This document shows, piece after piece, positions 11,451-21,228 of a DNA stretch of 64,000 nt (position 1 is the first letter of the stretch; every line of letters starts with the position of its first letter). The notes under the pieces are model-generated. The model was given only the letters and a program-made list of their open reading frames with translations, did no database searches and had not been told where the DNA came from. A program made the translations under genes and the position numbers. The DNA comes from Phytophthora colocasiae. Its lineage: Eukaryota; Oomycota; Peronosporomycetes; Peronosporales; Peronosporaceae. Location of the stretch: positions 248,001 through 312,000 of the forward strand of contig JAGKQI010000097.1 in NCBI GenBank assembly GCA_018806915.1, in the 5' to 3' direction.

Positions 11451-12146
11451 CGTTGCAGTGGGGTGGCGTAGATTGTAGCGAGGTGTATGTGTTGGTTGGG
11501 CGAGAAGCTAAAGTGGTGAAAACGAGCTGCTTTCTATCCATGTTTGGGTCGCTATCGGATCCTTTCATTCGCTAAAACGGTGAAATTTATACAATCTGGT
11601 TGGCTAATAATTTGGAAAGTGTGGATGGCTCGTTAAACAGTGCTGATTAGGATGATTGGCAGTGGCAGTGCCTGATTCAAAAGTGTTGTTCGTTGATGCG
11701 TGGGTGCTTACCAACTGATATTAGTGTTGGTGATGTAACTTGAGTGTAATTCGTACAATTTTGGTGTTTGTAGGGCGTTGTCAGGCGGCGAGAGTATTCT
11801 GATGCAAGACGCAGGAAAGACTCGGCCGCACATTTTGGAAACGCCCGAGATCAACCTGCGCTTTGCGGTGCTGATCCGCATCAAATCCTATCACTAGGCA
11901 GACAGCAAAAAAAACAACTACAACTTGAATCCAAACAGTGAAAAATTCGCCAAATCTGTTCGCCATACTCGGAAACTTTTCCATTGTTTCTTTACTAAAA
12001 CCAAGTCAGTTTAAAAATCTTTGCAAAACTTTCCGAGTATGACATAAACGCATAGAGTCGGTGCCTAAACCCACGCGGACAAACGACACGTGCAGCTGTG
12101 CCTAAAAGTGCCTCCGTCCCTCTCCATCAAATGCCAGCAGCTCCGT
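11451..12146. other. intergenic region, MULE flank to GPI-protein promoter
   Basis: It is AT-richer than its neighbours and has no open frame with a recognisable domain. A short inverted repeat around the ttccgagtatg/catactcggaa strings (about 11965-12040) flanks roughly 60 bp. The right end contains the promoter of the following gene. Confidence 0.35.
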
Positions 12147-12161
12147 TCATTCCGCAATTCT
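12147..12161 (+). promoter_or_regulatory. oomycete initiator element
   Basis: TCATTCCGCAATTCT fits the TCATTYYNCAWTTY pattern and lies 33 bp before the ATG at 12195. Confidence 0.7.
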
Positions 12162-12194
12162 TGACCTAACGATTTCCAGTCCCTCGCTTCTAAA

Positions 12195-13016
12195 ATGGTT
12201 TTAAAGACCGTCTTCCTCTTCGCTTTAGGCACTTCCAGTGCTTTGGCTGCCAATGACAGCGGCAGTTTGACTATGTCGGTGGGTACGAATGGTACTACCG
12301 TGCAGGCGGAGAGCGGTACTACCGTGTTCATGGGCACGGAATACAATCCGGACAAGTGCGTCCTACAGTTCCTCAGTCTCGAGTGCGACGACGACAACTG
12401 CGGTGAAATGAACGGCTACGAGCTCGAGTGCGTGTCACAGGGCAAGCAGAACGGCAAGGAGAAGAAAATGTGCGAGTGCAAGGCGGAGGACGCCAACCAG
12501 TGCCAGAACTCGGCCAACCCGAACGCCACGTCCGGAACGGTACCTCAATTCGGAGAATGCAGTGAACAGAACCTCTGTGTGGACTCGTACGGGTACATTG
12601 CCACGTCCACCGAGGAAGGACCAATCTGTGCCGAGAAGATCCACTGTGTCCAGGAGATCAATACTACCGCTACGGAACCTGCTTCCATCTGCCACACGTG
12701 CATGTCGTGCATTGCGCAGAATGACGCGGCGGACAAGAAATTGGCGGCTGCTAAGCGTTTCAACTGCTCGGCCATTTGCCCACAAGAGATCGTGGACACT
12801 GTGGCTGAACGTAACGCTGCTGGTGTCGGTATTGCTGACTCGTACTCGTTGACGGCATCGTCGTCTGGTTCGAGTGAGTCCAACTCGACGTCGTCGGCGG
12901 ACAGCAGCAGCAGTGCTGCGGGGTCGGAGAGTTCGGGTGCGACCATCCCTCAGAGCAACTTGGCTGGTATCTTGTCAGCTATCGTGGGTGCTGCTCTTAT
13001 CGCTGCTTTCAACTAG
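12195..13016 (+). CDS. secreted Cys-rich GPI-anchored protein
   Basis: This encodes 273 residues. Residues 1-18 form a signal peptide ending SSALA. The middle 170 residues hold about 20 cysteines in CxxxxC/CxC patterns (for example CECKAED, CHTCMSC) and several Asn-x-Ser/Thr sites. Residues 220-250 are a Ser-rich linker, and the end is a hydrophobic tail (LAGILSAIVGAALIAAF) after small residues, as in GPI-anchor signals. It is likely a cell-surface protein. The fold is not recognised; the cysteine density suggests an extracellular disulphide-bonded module. The start is supported by the signal peptide and the initiator at 12147. It is convergent with the alpha-kinase gene, 155 bp away. No sign of decay. 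Confidence 0.85.
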   Translation: MVLKTVFLFALGTSSALAANDSGSLTMSVGTNGTTVQAESGTTVFMGTEYNPDKCVLQFLSLECDDDNCGEMNGYELECVSQGKQNGKEKKMCECKAEDANQCQNSANPNATSGTVPQFGECSEQNLCVDSYGYIATSTEEGPICAEKIHCVQEINTTATEPASICHTCMSCIAQNDAADKKLAAAKRFNCSAICPQEIVDTVAERNAAGVGIADSYSLTASSSGSSESNSTSSADSSSSAAGSESSGATIPQSNLAGILSAIVGAALIAAFN

Positions 13017-13171
13017 GCAGAGAGAGGATGAAGAGAAGAATTTTTTTTTATCTTTCTCTTCCAGGAATTTACCATCACCTGGTATTAATGTTATCAACAC
13101 CAAAACATTTTCGTTTGAAGAATTTTTAGTTATACAGTTATTTATTCGCTTACCACAAGCACTAGGTTCTC

Positions 13172-14972
13172 TTAAGTGCATCCACAGAATAAGTTCCGGA
13201 CAACACACGCCCACAGTCCACCAGCTCCAGTCCCTGGACTTCCCGTGACTAAACCGCTGCTTTTATTGAGATGAGAAGGATGACGGAACCGACGACCAAC
13301 CTCACGATCTTGTAACCAACCAGAAGATCTACCGCCACGGCCACGTGAAGATGTTGAAGAGGAAAAGCGTTTTTGACGCTTTGGCCTGGGACGGCGTGGG
13401 TGTAGTCCTGACATTGCAGGGGACGAGTCAGTAGCGTACGATGTCGAGTCTGACTGTTCTCCAGGATCCTCTTCGTCCTCCTCGTCTTCATCCTCGTCTT
13501 CTTCTTCTCCACTTTCGAGCTTCGAGTCCTCCCGCTCCGTCCAATCTGCAGTTGCCGTGTCACCGAAAGCTTCACTTACTGTAACGGACGTTGAGAAGGT
13601 ATTGCGCTCCTCAGTGATCCGGTTGGTTGATTTCTTGATCGCTCCACCGAAAGGCATCTCGTAACCTGGAGCAGCAGTTCCTCCTGGCTTGTACTGCTCG
13701 TTAATACTTCGAAGACCAAGCCATCGACAGACTTCATTGCACCTATGGCTCTCGAGGAACTTCTCCATCCCAAAAGTCCCAAGGTTCCCCACTCCAAAGC
13801 CCCGACCATCCGCTGAATGAATCTGAGGGTCCGTGTAACTGTCTGCTACGCCTTGGATGTCGACAATCATCAACCGAAAGTCCGAGGCTACAAAGGAGAA
13901 GTGGGAAAAAGCTTGAGGCGTGTTGCGTTCCCGTTCTTCCGTCGTACTCGTTTCCACACCCACATATCCACTGTTGTTGCTGTATTTCACGTACGCTCCA
14001 GGCAGAAACTCCTCCACAGAGCACACGAGAGCACCTCGCTCTCGATCTCGGAGCTTCAGCAACCACGACCTCGCATAGCACACTTTCAGTGGCGGTTCGT
14101 GTTCATTATACAGCGCTGCGTAATGAGCACAGACCGCTTGCATCTCGACATCACTGAGATAAGTACTCGGTTCAGCTGGACGCAGACTCACTTTCGCCAC
14201 TAACAGCCTCGAAAGACTTTCATCAGCACCAAGCTCCTGTATATCATAAAACTATCAGAAAAATATAAAAATCATAGAAATTTGGGAAGCTGTTACCTGC
14301 AGATAGTAGGCATTTCTCAATTGTCCTGTAGCAAATGGAACGAGATCCAACTTGACTCTCACTGGGGTAGAATGCCACTCCAACGTGTCCACATCAAAGC
14401 TCAATTTATCAGCTCGTTCTCGTCTGATCCTTGAGAAATCCGGAGGACCATGAGGCACTACAGTCTTCAACAATGGCTGCAAAGGTGGAGGTGGTGGATT
14501 CCCACTACCTGCTGCTCTTCTGGACCTTGGAGAAGGTTTCTTCCTCTCCGTTGAAGTTCCTGTCATCTCATTAATAATCTGTGTTTTGCGTTCTTGGTAT
14601 TCTGCAGCAGTTAAATGACCGCAATCTAAGAGCAACTTAAGCGTATTAAGCTTCTCAAAGGGGCTCTGATGGCTTGCTTGGGGCGGTCCTGAGGGTACCG
14701 GAGCTGGGTACGCTACAGCAACAGCCATAGGAGTGCTCTGCTCCCTATAGTGGGCGTCCATATTGTCCGGTTTGGCAGCTCGTCGACGTCCCAAGGCGTT
14801 CATCGACTTGGGCTTTTAGAGAATATATAAAAGATTAAAATAAAAAATAAACAAGACTGAAAATTACATGGAAAGCTGCAAAAGCTTCTACTAGTACCTG
14901 CTGCGAGGAAGGAGCGAGTGTGGACTGGCGTGTGGCCTGCCCACTGGACGCTGGAGGCCTCAAGCGGGTCAT
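13172..14972 (-). CDS. alpha-kinase (MHCK/EF2-kinase type), three exons
   Basis: I model exons 14972-14898, 14812-14297 and 14236-13172, with 85- and 60-bp GT-AG introns that keep the frame, giving 551 residues. The central domain (about 180-370) is an alpha-kinase: RNAYYL glycine-loop region, VAK with the ATP-binding Lys near 212, VEEFL hinge, DIQGVADSYTDPQIH catalytic segment near 323, GFGVGNLG loop, and the zinc-ligand series ending SHRCNEVC near 360. Such kinases phosphorylate Ser/Thr in helical targets. The N-terminus carries a short SHOCT-like stretch (LLDCGHLTAAEYQERK) that may mediate oligomerisation. The C-terminus is a long acidic run followed by an Arg/Ser-rich tail. The start in exon 1 is inferred from the in-frame splice; ATG 14803 in exon 2 is an alternative. 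It follows the bZIP gene on the same strand. Confidence 0.8.
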
Positions 14973-15060
14973 CCCCACAGCGACGCTTTGCCCGCTGCAG
15001 TTTATTTTAGTTGGAGGAAATTCAAGTAGAAAATTTATAGAATCATTTTGCAATAAAAAC

Positions 15061-16926
15061 TTAAACGTGAAGAGCGTTCAAGCGACTTGTAATGTCCTCA
15101 AAGACGTAACGAGTGCATCGATCCTTGACACGTTCATACTCGGAAGCTTGAATGCCAATTCGCTTGGAAACTGCTCGTCTTGCCTCTTCAGCGTCAGGTG
15201 TTTCAGGAATAGGAGAACCGTTCTTAGACTTGGGCAATGGACAATATCCCTTGATGGACGTGTGGCGGACGGACAGCATGCCAGTGCCAGGCTCACGACG
15301 AATTACCATACCACCGCACACGTTGCGTCGGATCGTCTTACGACCTGGTGAATCCACGGGCATCGGGTGTAACGAGTCATCGTCCACATAGTCCCAGAGG
15401 ATCAAACCTCCATCGGGACCACGCTGTTCCCTGGTGATCACACGAGCCTCCACGTTGATCTCATCGGCTTGACGTGATTCATCCACAATCTCCAGTATGG
15501 GCTCCATGGAAGCCGCTAGATCTGTGTAGTAAATGCGCGACTTGGTCACTCCGTCGTCTTCGTCGTGATACACTTCGTCCACTGATCGAGACTGGTAGGC
15601 AACTCCAGGGTAGTACACACCGATCGACCGCATGCTGGTGAACACCAGGTCCATGAGCGTATCCAGCGTGCATTGAGCTGTCTCCCGGAAGAGAAAGACT
15701 GAAGAGAACTCTTTAATCACGCGACCATCACCAACATCATCCGTAGTGCAGCACTGGTGGCCATTGTTCGGTTTGCCAAAGAGTTCACGCATCACAACGT
15801 CGGTGTAAGCATCAGGGAGATCTTGAGCGTCGCGCGTTCCGTTGTGTAGCAGCTTCACATTGCCCGAGTACACTTCACCAATAGCCATCAGCCTTTGAGT
15901 CTCCTCCTCAGTGTTCTTCAGCACCAGCTTGTTGGCTAGATCCATCTTACTCGGTGGGAAATGAGCCACATACTCCTTCCTTCTGGCCAGAGCATCCCTG
16001 GACGCCAATGCTGTGTACGAATGCACCCAGTCATGGAACTCCAGTGTCTTTGAGCATGGCAAGTTGCCTCCTCCCATCAAGGCCCTCATTCCTCCAAGAA
16101 AAGCTGTCTGCTGGAACAAAGCCTGCTTCAGAACCTGGTTGTTCTGCTCGGACTGCTTCCTCTTGCGTCGCTGCGTCATGGCTTCTTCTTCGTACGCTAC
16201 GAGCTGGTCATTATCAGCCAGTTGAGCTCTTCTCTCAGCCCTCAGAGTCGCCAATTGAGCCGTTAATCTGGTCATATCGGCCTGCAACGACGATACAAGG
16301 CACTTCTTCTTCTCTCTGTGTCTCTGAACACTTGAAGCTATCTGCGAGCGACGTCTCTGCTTCTTCATCTCCTCCACAGACAGCGATTCCTTCTTCATAT
16401 CAGCATCTGCGACTTTCTTGGCTCTACCTCGTCCTCTGGTCACTTTCTTAGGTCCTTGAGTCTTTCCAATAGCTGCAACTGGTTGAGGAGCCACTTGAGC
16501 TGCTTCAGGGACACTGATAACACTACTGGAGCTGCTGTAACCTGCTGGAAGGGCTCCCATAAAGGGGGAGCCTGGTGTAGCTTCACTTTGTCGGAATTGG
16601 GCATTTTGGGCCGAATTCTGCGTCAAATGAGCCGAATGAGGGTCCAAATTGACAACCGAAGGAGGCGGAAGCGAATTGAGCGCATCATTGATCAACAAGT
16701 CGCTTAGAATCTCCCAATCTTGATCTAGATTGGCCGGAGGAGGAAGCTCAGCTGACACATCTTCGCTAACCGGAGATGGCGCGCCCTCACTGCTGCTATA
16801 GGCGGACGGAGAGCTCCACACACGAGAAGAAGGTGGAGGAGACGCGTATGAATACGTTGAGGGGCGGTACACAGGCGGAGAAGCCGTAGAGTCTCCACTA
16901 TTAGGCATCGCATATAAACTCTCCAT
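15061..16926 (-). CDS. bZIP-like transcription factor
   Basis: This encodes 621 residues. The N-terminal 150 are Ser/Pro-rich. Residues 188-208 are strongly basic (KKQRRRSQIASSVQRHREKK) and run into a leucine-containing coiled coil to about 240 and a second helical stretch to 275. The position usually held by the invariant bZIP Asn appears to be Ser or Gln. The C-terminal 340 residues form a conserved-looking domain without a name I can assign; some oomycete bZIP proteins carry a START-like ligand domain there, which is possible here. Role: sequence-specific DNA binding in the nucleus, probably as a dimer (inference). The single exon is uninterrupted. The stop lies 89 bp from the start of the alpha-kinase gene downstream. 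Confidence 0.75.
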   Translation of the reverse strand: MESLYAMPNSGDSTASPPVYRPSTYSYASPPPSSRVWSSPSAYSSSEGAPSPVSEDVSAELPPPANLDQDWEILSDLLINDALNSLPPPSVVNLDPHSAHLTQNSAQNAQFRQSEATPGSPFMGALPAGYSSSSSVISVPEAAQVAPQPVAAIGKTQGPKKVTRGRGRAKKVADADMKKESLSVEEMKKQRRRSQIASSVQRHREKKKCLVSSLQADMTRLTAQLATLRAERRAQLADNDQLVAYEEEAMTQRRKRKQSEQNNQVLKQALFQQTAFLGGMRALMGGGNLPCSKTLEFHDWVHSYTALASRDALARRKEYVAHFPPSKMDLANKLVLKNTEEETQRLMAIGEVYSGNVKLLHNGTRDAQDLPDAYTDVVMRELFGKPNNGHQCCTTDDVGDGRVIKEFSSVFLFRETAQCTLDTLMDLVFTSMRSIGVYYPGVAYQSRSVDEVYHDEDDGVTKSRIYYTDLAASMEPILEIVDESRQADEINVEARVITREQRGPDGGLILWDYVDDDSLHPMPVDSPGRKTIRRNVCGGMVIRREPGTGMLSVRHTSIKGYCPLPKSKNGSPIPETPDAEEARRAVSKRIGIQASEYERVKDRCTRYVFEDITSRLNALHV

Positions 16927-17837
16927 AATTGAGACCTTCGTGGTCCAGGAAGCCGGAGGATTAGCGAATGACTTGGGATTTGTATCGCCAAGTTCAACGC
17001 CTCTCCCTTCGACACAAAGTGAAATGCGATGTGGCCCACATTGTGGGAGGACTAAATTGACTTTGGAAGGCTGTTAGAGGACTAAATTAACTTTTGAAGG
17101 GTTTTCTCGTACTTAAGTGAGAATTTTGGTGAGACAACAGATGAATATATAGCCAATCAGTGAGGAGATTAGAACTACGCGCCCACTTGGACAGATTACG
17201 CGGCGTTTGATTCGACTACTGGAACTGGAACTCCTAAGCCAGCAGAGCCAAACAGCAAGACAAGAAACAGCTTGCAGGCTTCTTCTTGATCTTCTTCTGG
17301 TTACTATTACTAAGCGTACCAGACTGCATATGAGATCGATCTAACGGTTAAGGGGGTTAACGGCACACTTCTGATTCAGGAGAGCTGTACACTGTCGATA
17401 TTAGTTTGCTCTCCTGTAACTCTTCAACGATATCTTCTGTAGGAGAATAACACGTTCCTTTAGCAACGATGAACCGCTGTTAAACCGTTTTTAAAAGCTT
17501 TGCCGGGGAGGGCCCCTCCGAGGGGGGGGGCAAGATAAAAACGATGGTTTGCAGACGGTCGTCTACATGTACATGTACACATCGTATTTGTCAGTGACAC
17601 CAAGCTGTAAACTCTGGCGTCCAAGCAGAAGGTCGATTATGGGATGCATTAGCGAGCGGCGTTGTGGACTGGATTTTGACTCTGCGTAGATTACCCGACG
17701 CGCGGAGAGCCTCAACAGATCGAGTAATCTTCTGCTGGCATTCCTATGGTAAGTGAGAATGCTATCCTCATGTTCGAAGACGACGTCCGTCTCACTGTCC
17801 GTGATATCACCACTTCAGAAAATCCCTCACAATTGGC
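16927..17837. other. divergent promoter region between bZIP gene and KRE6 pseudogene
   Basis: No gene is visible. It contains a minus-strand CATTTCACTTTG string at about 17026-17015 that resembles an initiator for the bZIP gene, and a ten-base G run near 17522. Otherwise nothing recognisable. Confidence 0.4.
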
Positions 17838-19902
17838 ATGGGACTTCCATTCGAGATCCTCGTGCTGCTTTGGACAGTAATTCCTTCACTTGTAGCAGCC
17901 AAGAACTCAACTACAGTCGACAGGACGTACCCGACTCGATCCGGTATTAAAACATGGGTCGACCCTGCTACTCCACTTGACCGTCACACGTACACAAGCT
18001 CAAGGGGAAGAAAATGGGATCTTGTCATGAGTGACGAGTTCAACGTGGCAAACCGCAGCTTCCGACCTGGAGACGACCACATCTGGACGTCATTGGAGAA
18101 ACCCGACGGTGTCAATGGCGCTCTGGAGCTCTACTCGCACAATATGACATCTACCAAATGTGACTCGGACGGCACGTGCTACTTCTTCATCAAGTCGGTG
18201 GACGAAGTGACCGTTATCCACGTCTACAACATGTACACGCACCCACCAGGTTACGTCGATGTCAATTTCTTTTACAATGGTCCAGTCTTGGAACAAATTC
18301 TGTTTCCAAGGTGGAATGCTCGAAGTTCGTGCTCAGCTCCCTGGTGCAGTGTCCAAAGCGTCTGGCAACCCTGATCTGGCTTTGGGGAAGAGTGGAAAGG
18401 TGGCCACTTCTCAATTCTACCCAACATGGCCAGGTATCTGGATGATGGGGAACCTCGGTCGCTCCATCTTCTCAGCATCAACTAACCGCATGTGGCCATT
18501 CTCCTACGACAAATGCGAGCCAAACATCTTCAACACAAGTAACCAGCGTATTAGTGCCTGCGACTCCGATCCTGGCTACGGGTTAAACCCGAATCAAGGT
18601 CGTGGTGCGCCGGAGATCGATGTCTTGGAAGGTGGAGGGCTTGCGATCTCGTCGTCTCTACAAATTGCTCCTGGAATGCCGGATGAGTATCGGATGTTCG
18701 CTCCTAACTCGTCATCGGGTGACTTTGGCTCGTGCTTCTATGCTTATAGCTGTCAAACGCCTGGTGCGAACAACGTGGACGTTCCGACCGCATACTACCA
18801 GAAACAGAGAGGCCACAAGTCGTGGTATCAAGATCTCATGTACGCCTCCAATAATGAATGTGCGAAGAACGCCAGCTTACAGCAAAGTTACAGCACGGTT
18901 GCTGCGTCCATGAAGGCTGGGTTGACTGGAGCATACCTCTGCGATCCAGACAACACAAACTTGAAATGTACCAGTCCTCCACGCCAAAGTCCAGCGCCAT
19001 GAGCTCTTTCAACTACCAAATGGATGCCATCTCATCCAACTGGCCGATTCATCTGGGGGGGGGGGGTACTTGGATTTCGTCGTGTATCAGCTGGAATGGG
19101 TCACAGGCAAGAATGGTTACGTACGCTGGATGCTTCACGGCAGTTCGCTCTTCGAAGTGCTTCCAGTTCGATCACTGACATCCCGCAGAACTCGCAAAAG
19201 TCCAATCCGCAGAAGACGATGCTGGAAGAGCCCATGTACGTGATTTTCAACGTAGCTCTCTCTGCTACGTGGGGTGCGAAGCCTCCCAACCCTGGGATGA
19301 AATGTCGTGGTGACGGTAACGACCCGGTGGTGAACAAAATCTGCGACGATTTCCCCATGTACTTGAAAGTGGACTACGTTCGGTTGTATCAAGACCATGG
19401 GGATGACCTGGACGCTGATAACTACATGCAGGTAGGCTGAGAGCCACCCGACAATAAAATGGATCGAAGGACATTTGGACGAGTACGAGGACAACGACAA
19501 CAAGTGGAAGCAAGTGGCTGGCAAAGCGTTTTGCAACTCGAGTGAGGACTGTACACTTGGCGGTAGTTTGGGGAGTACAGCTCTGAAAACAGGCAAATGT
19601 CAAAAATCCCGCTGTGTCTGCACTTCTCCTTCTTCGTGGGGTGGACCTCGCTGTACTACGGCGATCTCAAAGTTCTTCCAGTTCGCCTGGCACATAACTT
19701 TTTCAAGAAACAATTACGGACCGGCCGATAGGACTGTCAATTGCTCTGGCAACAGTAGTGGTGTTGTTATCTGTCATCTCCACATACGCAGCCATGATGA
19801 AAGACAAGAAAATGACGAGAGAGAGGAAGAACAATGTCAAATCTAGAAAGCGTCGCCACTCAGACCAAAACTCAAAGTCGATCAAGCAATGGGCCTCAGC
19901 CT
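17838..19902 (+). pseudogene. KRE6/SKN1-type GH16 protein, multiply frameshifted
   Basis: Parts in three frames reconstruct the order of a fungal/oomycete KRE6-SKN1-like beta-glucan assembly protein: a leader, WDLVMSDEFNV, DGVNGALELYSHNMT, the GH16 core with AQLPGAVS, WPGIWMMGNLGR and the ExDxxE catalytic motif (EIDVLEGG), a VDVPTAYYQ stretch, MLEEPMYVIFNVALS, DFPMYLKVDYVRLYQD, an EGF-like Cys cluster (CVCTSPSSWGGPRC), and a C-terminal membrane helix (GLSIALATVVVLLSVIS). Frame changes fall near 18270, 18985, 19060 (a 12-G run), 19165, 19440 and 19700. About 50 residues before GAYLCDPD seem to be missing. Intact members sit in secretory membranes and are needed for beta-1,6-glucan. Here six breaks make function very unlikely, although homopolymer sequencing error could explain one or two. 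Confidence 0.85.
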
Positions 19903-20286
19903 AAAGACAACTAATGCGTTAATACAACTACCACTTATGTGTCGTAACGCTTGCGTCGTCTCCCTCTCCGGTATATGATCCCTCCAGTATATGATATCAG
20001 CAGGTGAAAACTCACCCGGGTCGAGTGATACTTGGTGAGTTTCGCTCCGGTTGACTACGCGCCACGCCGATCGAATCCAGCGCTGATACTTGGCACACAC
20101 ATGCAAGACCGCTTGACACAGCGCCAGGAAAACATTTTTACGCGAGGACCCGCGTGTACGGCATGCACGGCCAGAAAATAACATTAAATATTACAATATT
20201 AGCAATATTACGGTGAGATTCACACAGCCAATCAGGTTAACATTTCCTAACTGACTCCCTTGTTCTACCGTAGAACCGTGGACGTC
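19903..20286. other. intergenic region
   Basis: No open frame with a known motif. A near-duplicated ctccagtatatgatatc/ctccggtatatgatcc pair lies at about 19965-20000. The promoter of the following gene is expected here, but I see no clean initiator. Confidence 0.35.
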
Positions 20287-20973
20287 ATGGGTTCTCCTAG
20301 CGCTTGTGACGAATGTGGCAAGAAGTTTAAGGTCTTTGGGCTTAAGAAGAAGTGCAAACACTGTATGGATGTTGTGTGCAAGAACTGTCTAGTCGCACAC
20401 GTAGAGTTAAAGCACACGCACTTAAACCGACCGCCTCGAGGCGTCCGACGTCGTCAATCGCTCGAGATCTTCGACGCGACCGGGAACGACGACGAAGAGC
20501 TGCAATTCCTATCTCCTATTGGCTCTCCGGACTTGGAACTCGAATGTGCAGACCCGGAATCCCCCGACGTTTTGGACGGGGTGGACGGGGTAGAACCGGT
20601 GAGCGACGACGAAGATGACGGAGATTTTATGGACTTTGACGCAGAGGACGCAGAGGATCTACTCATGACGACATTGTCGAGACAGTCTTCTATTGAGGAG
20701 GAGGAGATTCAACACAAGGAATTCCAGAAGATCCAGGGAGCTGTGGCGACGTGGGCCTTGAAGGAGAAATTGGCTAAAGAGGAGATCAAGAGGAAGAAGA
20801 GGGATAGTTACTGCTCAATGGCTCCAGACGTCTGTGACTACGAGAATTGCAGTGTTTTTGCTGTGAGCTATGCTGTTCTTGCTACGGTGGTAGTATGGGC
20901 GATGTTTGGACTGTTACTGGTAATTTACTTGCGAGCACGCAGCTTACCAGCAGGCTTCAGCTACGTGATTTGA
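20287..20973 (+). CDS. zinc-finger protein with C-terminal membrane helix
   Basis: This encodes 228 residues from the ATG at 20287. Residues 6-45 hold a Cys cluster (CDECGKKF, CKHCMDVVCKNC, then AHVELKH) resembling a FYVE- or B-box-like treble-clef finger, but too short to name. The middle is acidic with Ser-Pro sites (VSDDEDDGDFMDFD) and then helical and charged (WALKEKLAKEEIKRKKRD). Near the end VSYAVLATVVVWAMFGLLLVIYL is a clear transmembrane segment followed by a short basic tail. It may be a tail-anchored membrane protein with a cytosolic zinc finger, perhaps in membrane traffic (inference). It stands alone between the KRE6 pseudogene and the minus-strand mucin gene. Confidence 0.75.
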   Translation: MGSPSACDECGKKFKVFGLKKKCKHCMDVVCKNCLVAHVELKHTHLNRPPRGVRRRQSLEIFDATGNDDEELQFLSPIGSPDLELECADPESPDVLDGVDGVEPVSDDEDDGDFMDFDAEDAEDLLMTTLSRQSSIEEEEIQHKEFQKIQGAVATWALKEKLAKEEIKRKKRDSYCSMAPDVCDYENCSVFAVSYAVLATVVVWAMFGLLLVIYLRARSLPAGFSYVI

Positions 20974-21228
20974 GAGGGAGAACCGGTAACTACAGATTGT
21001 TTTTTAAGTGTGTTTTCGTTTAGCAAAGTACTACAACTGGTTGTGGCTAATTGCCGGAGTTCAGTGAGCTTAATGGTAATTACAACAAATTGTGTATTAC
21101 GTTGAATCGTCAGCTGTATGGAGTTGGTTGAGGCAATGCTCTTCCGGACGTCTAATCCATATTACGTCTATGGACAGTCAATCGTCGATCTACTCTTGAA
21201 CACAATCAACATGTAAAGCATTAGCACC
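20974..21228. other. 3' flanks of convergent genes
   Basis: A 255-bp spacer between the zinc-finger gene and the end of the minus-strand mucin gene. Nothing recognisable apart from AT-rich 3' flank. Confidence 0.4.
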
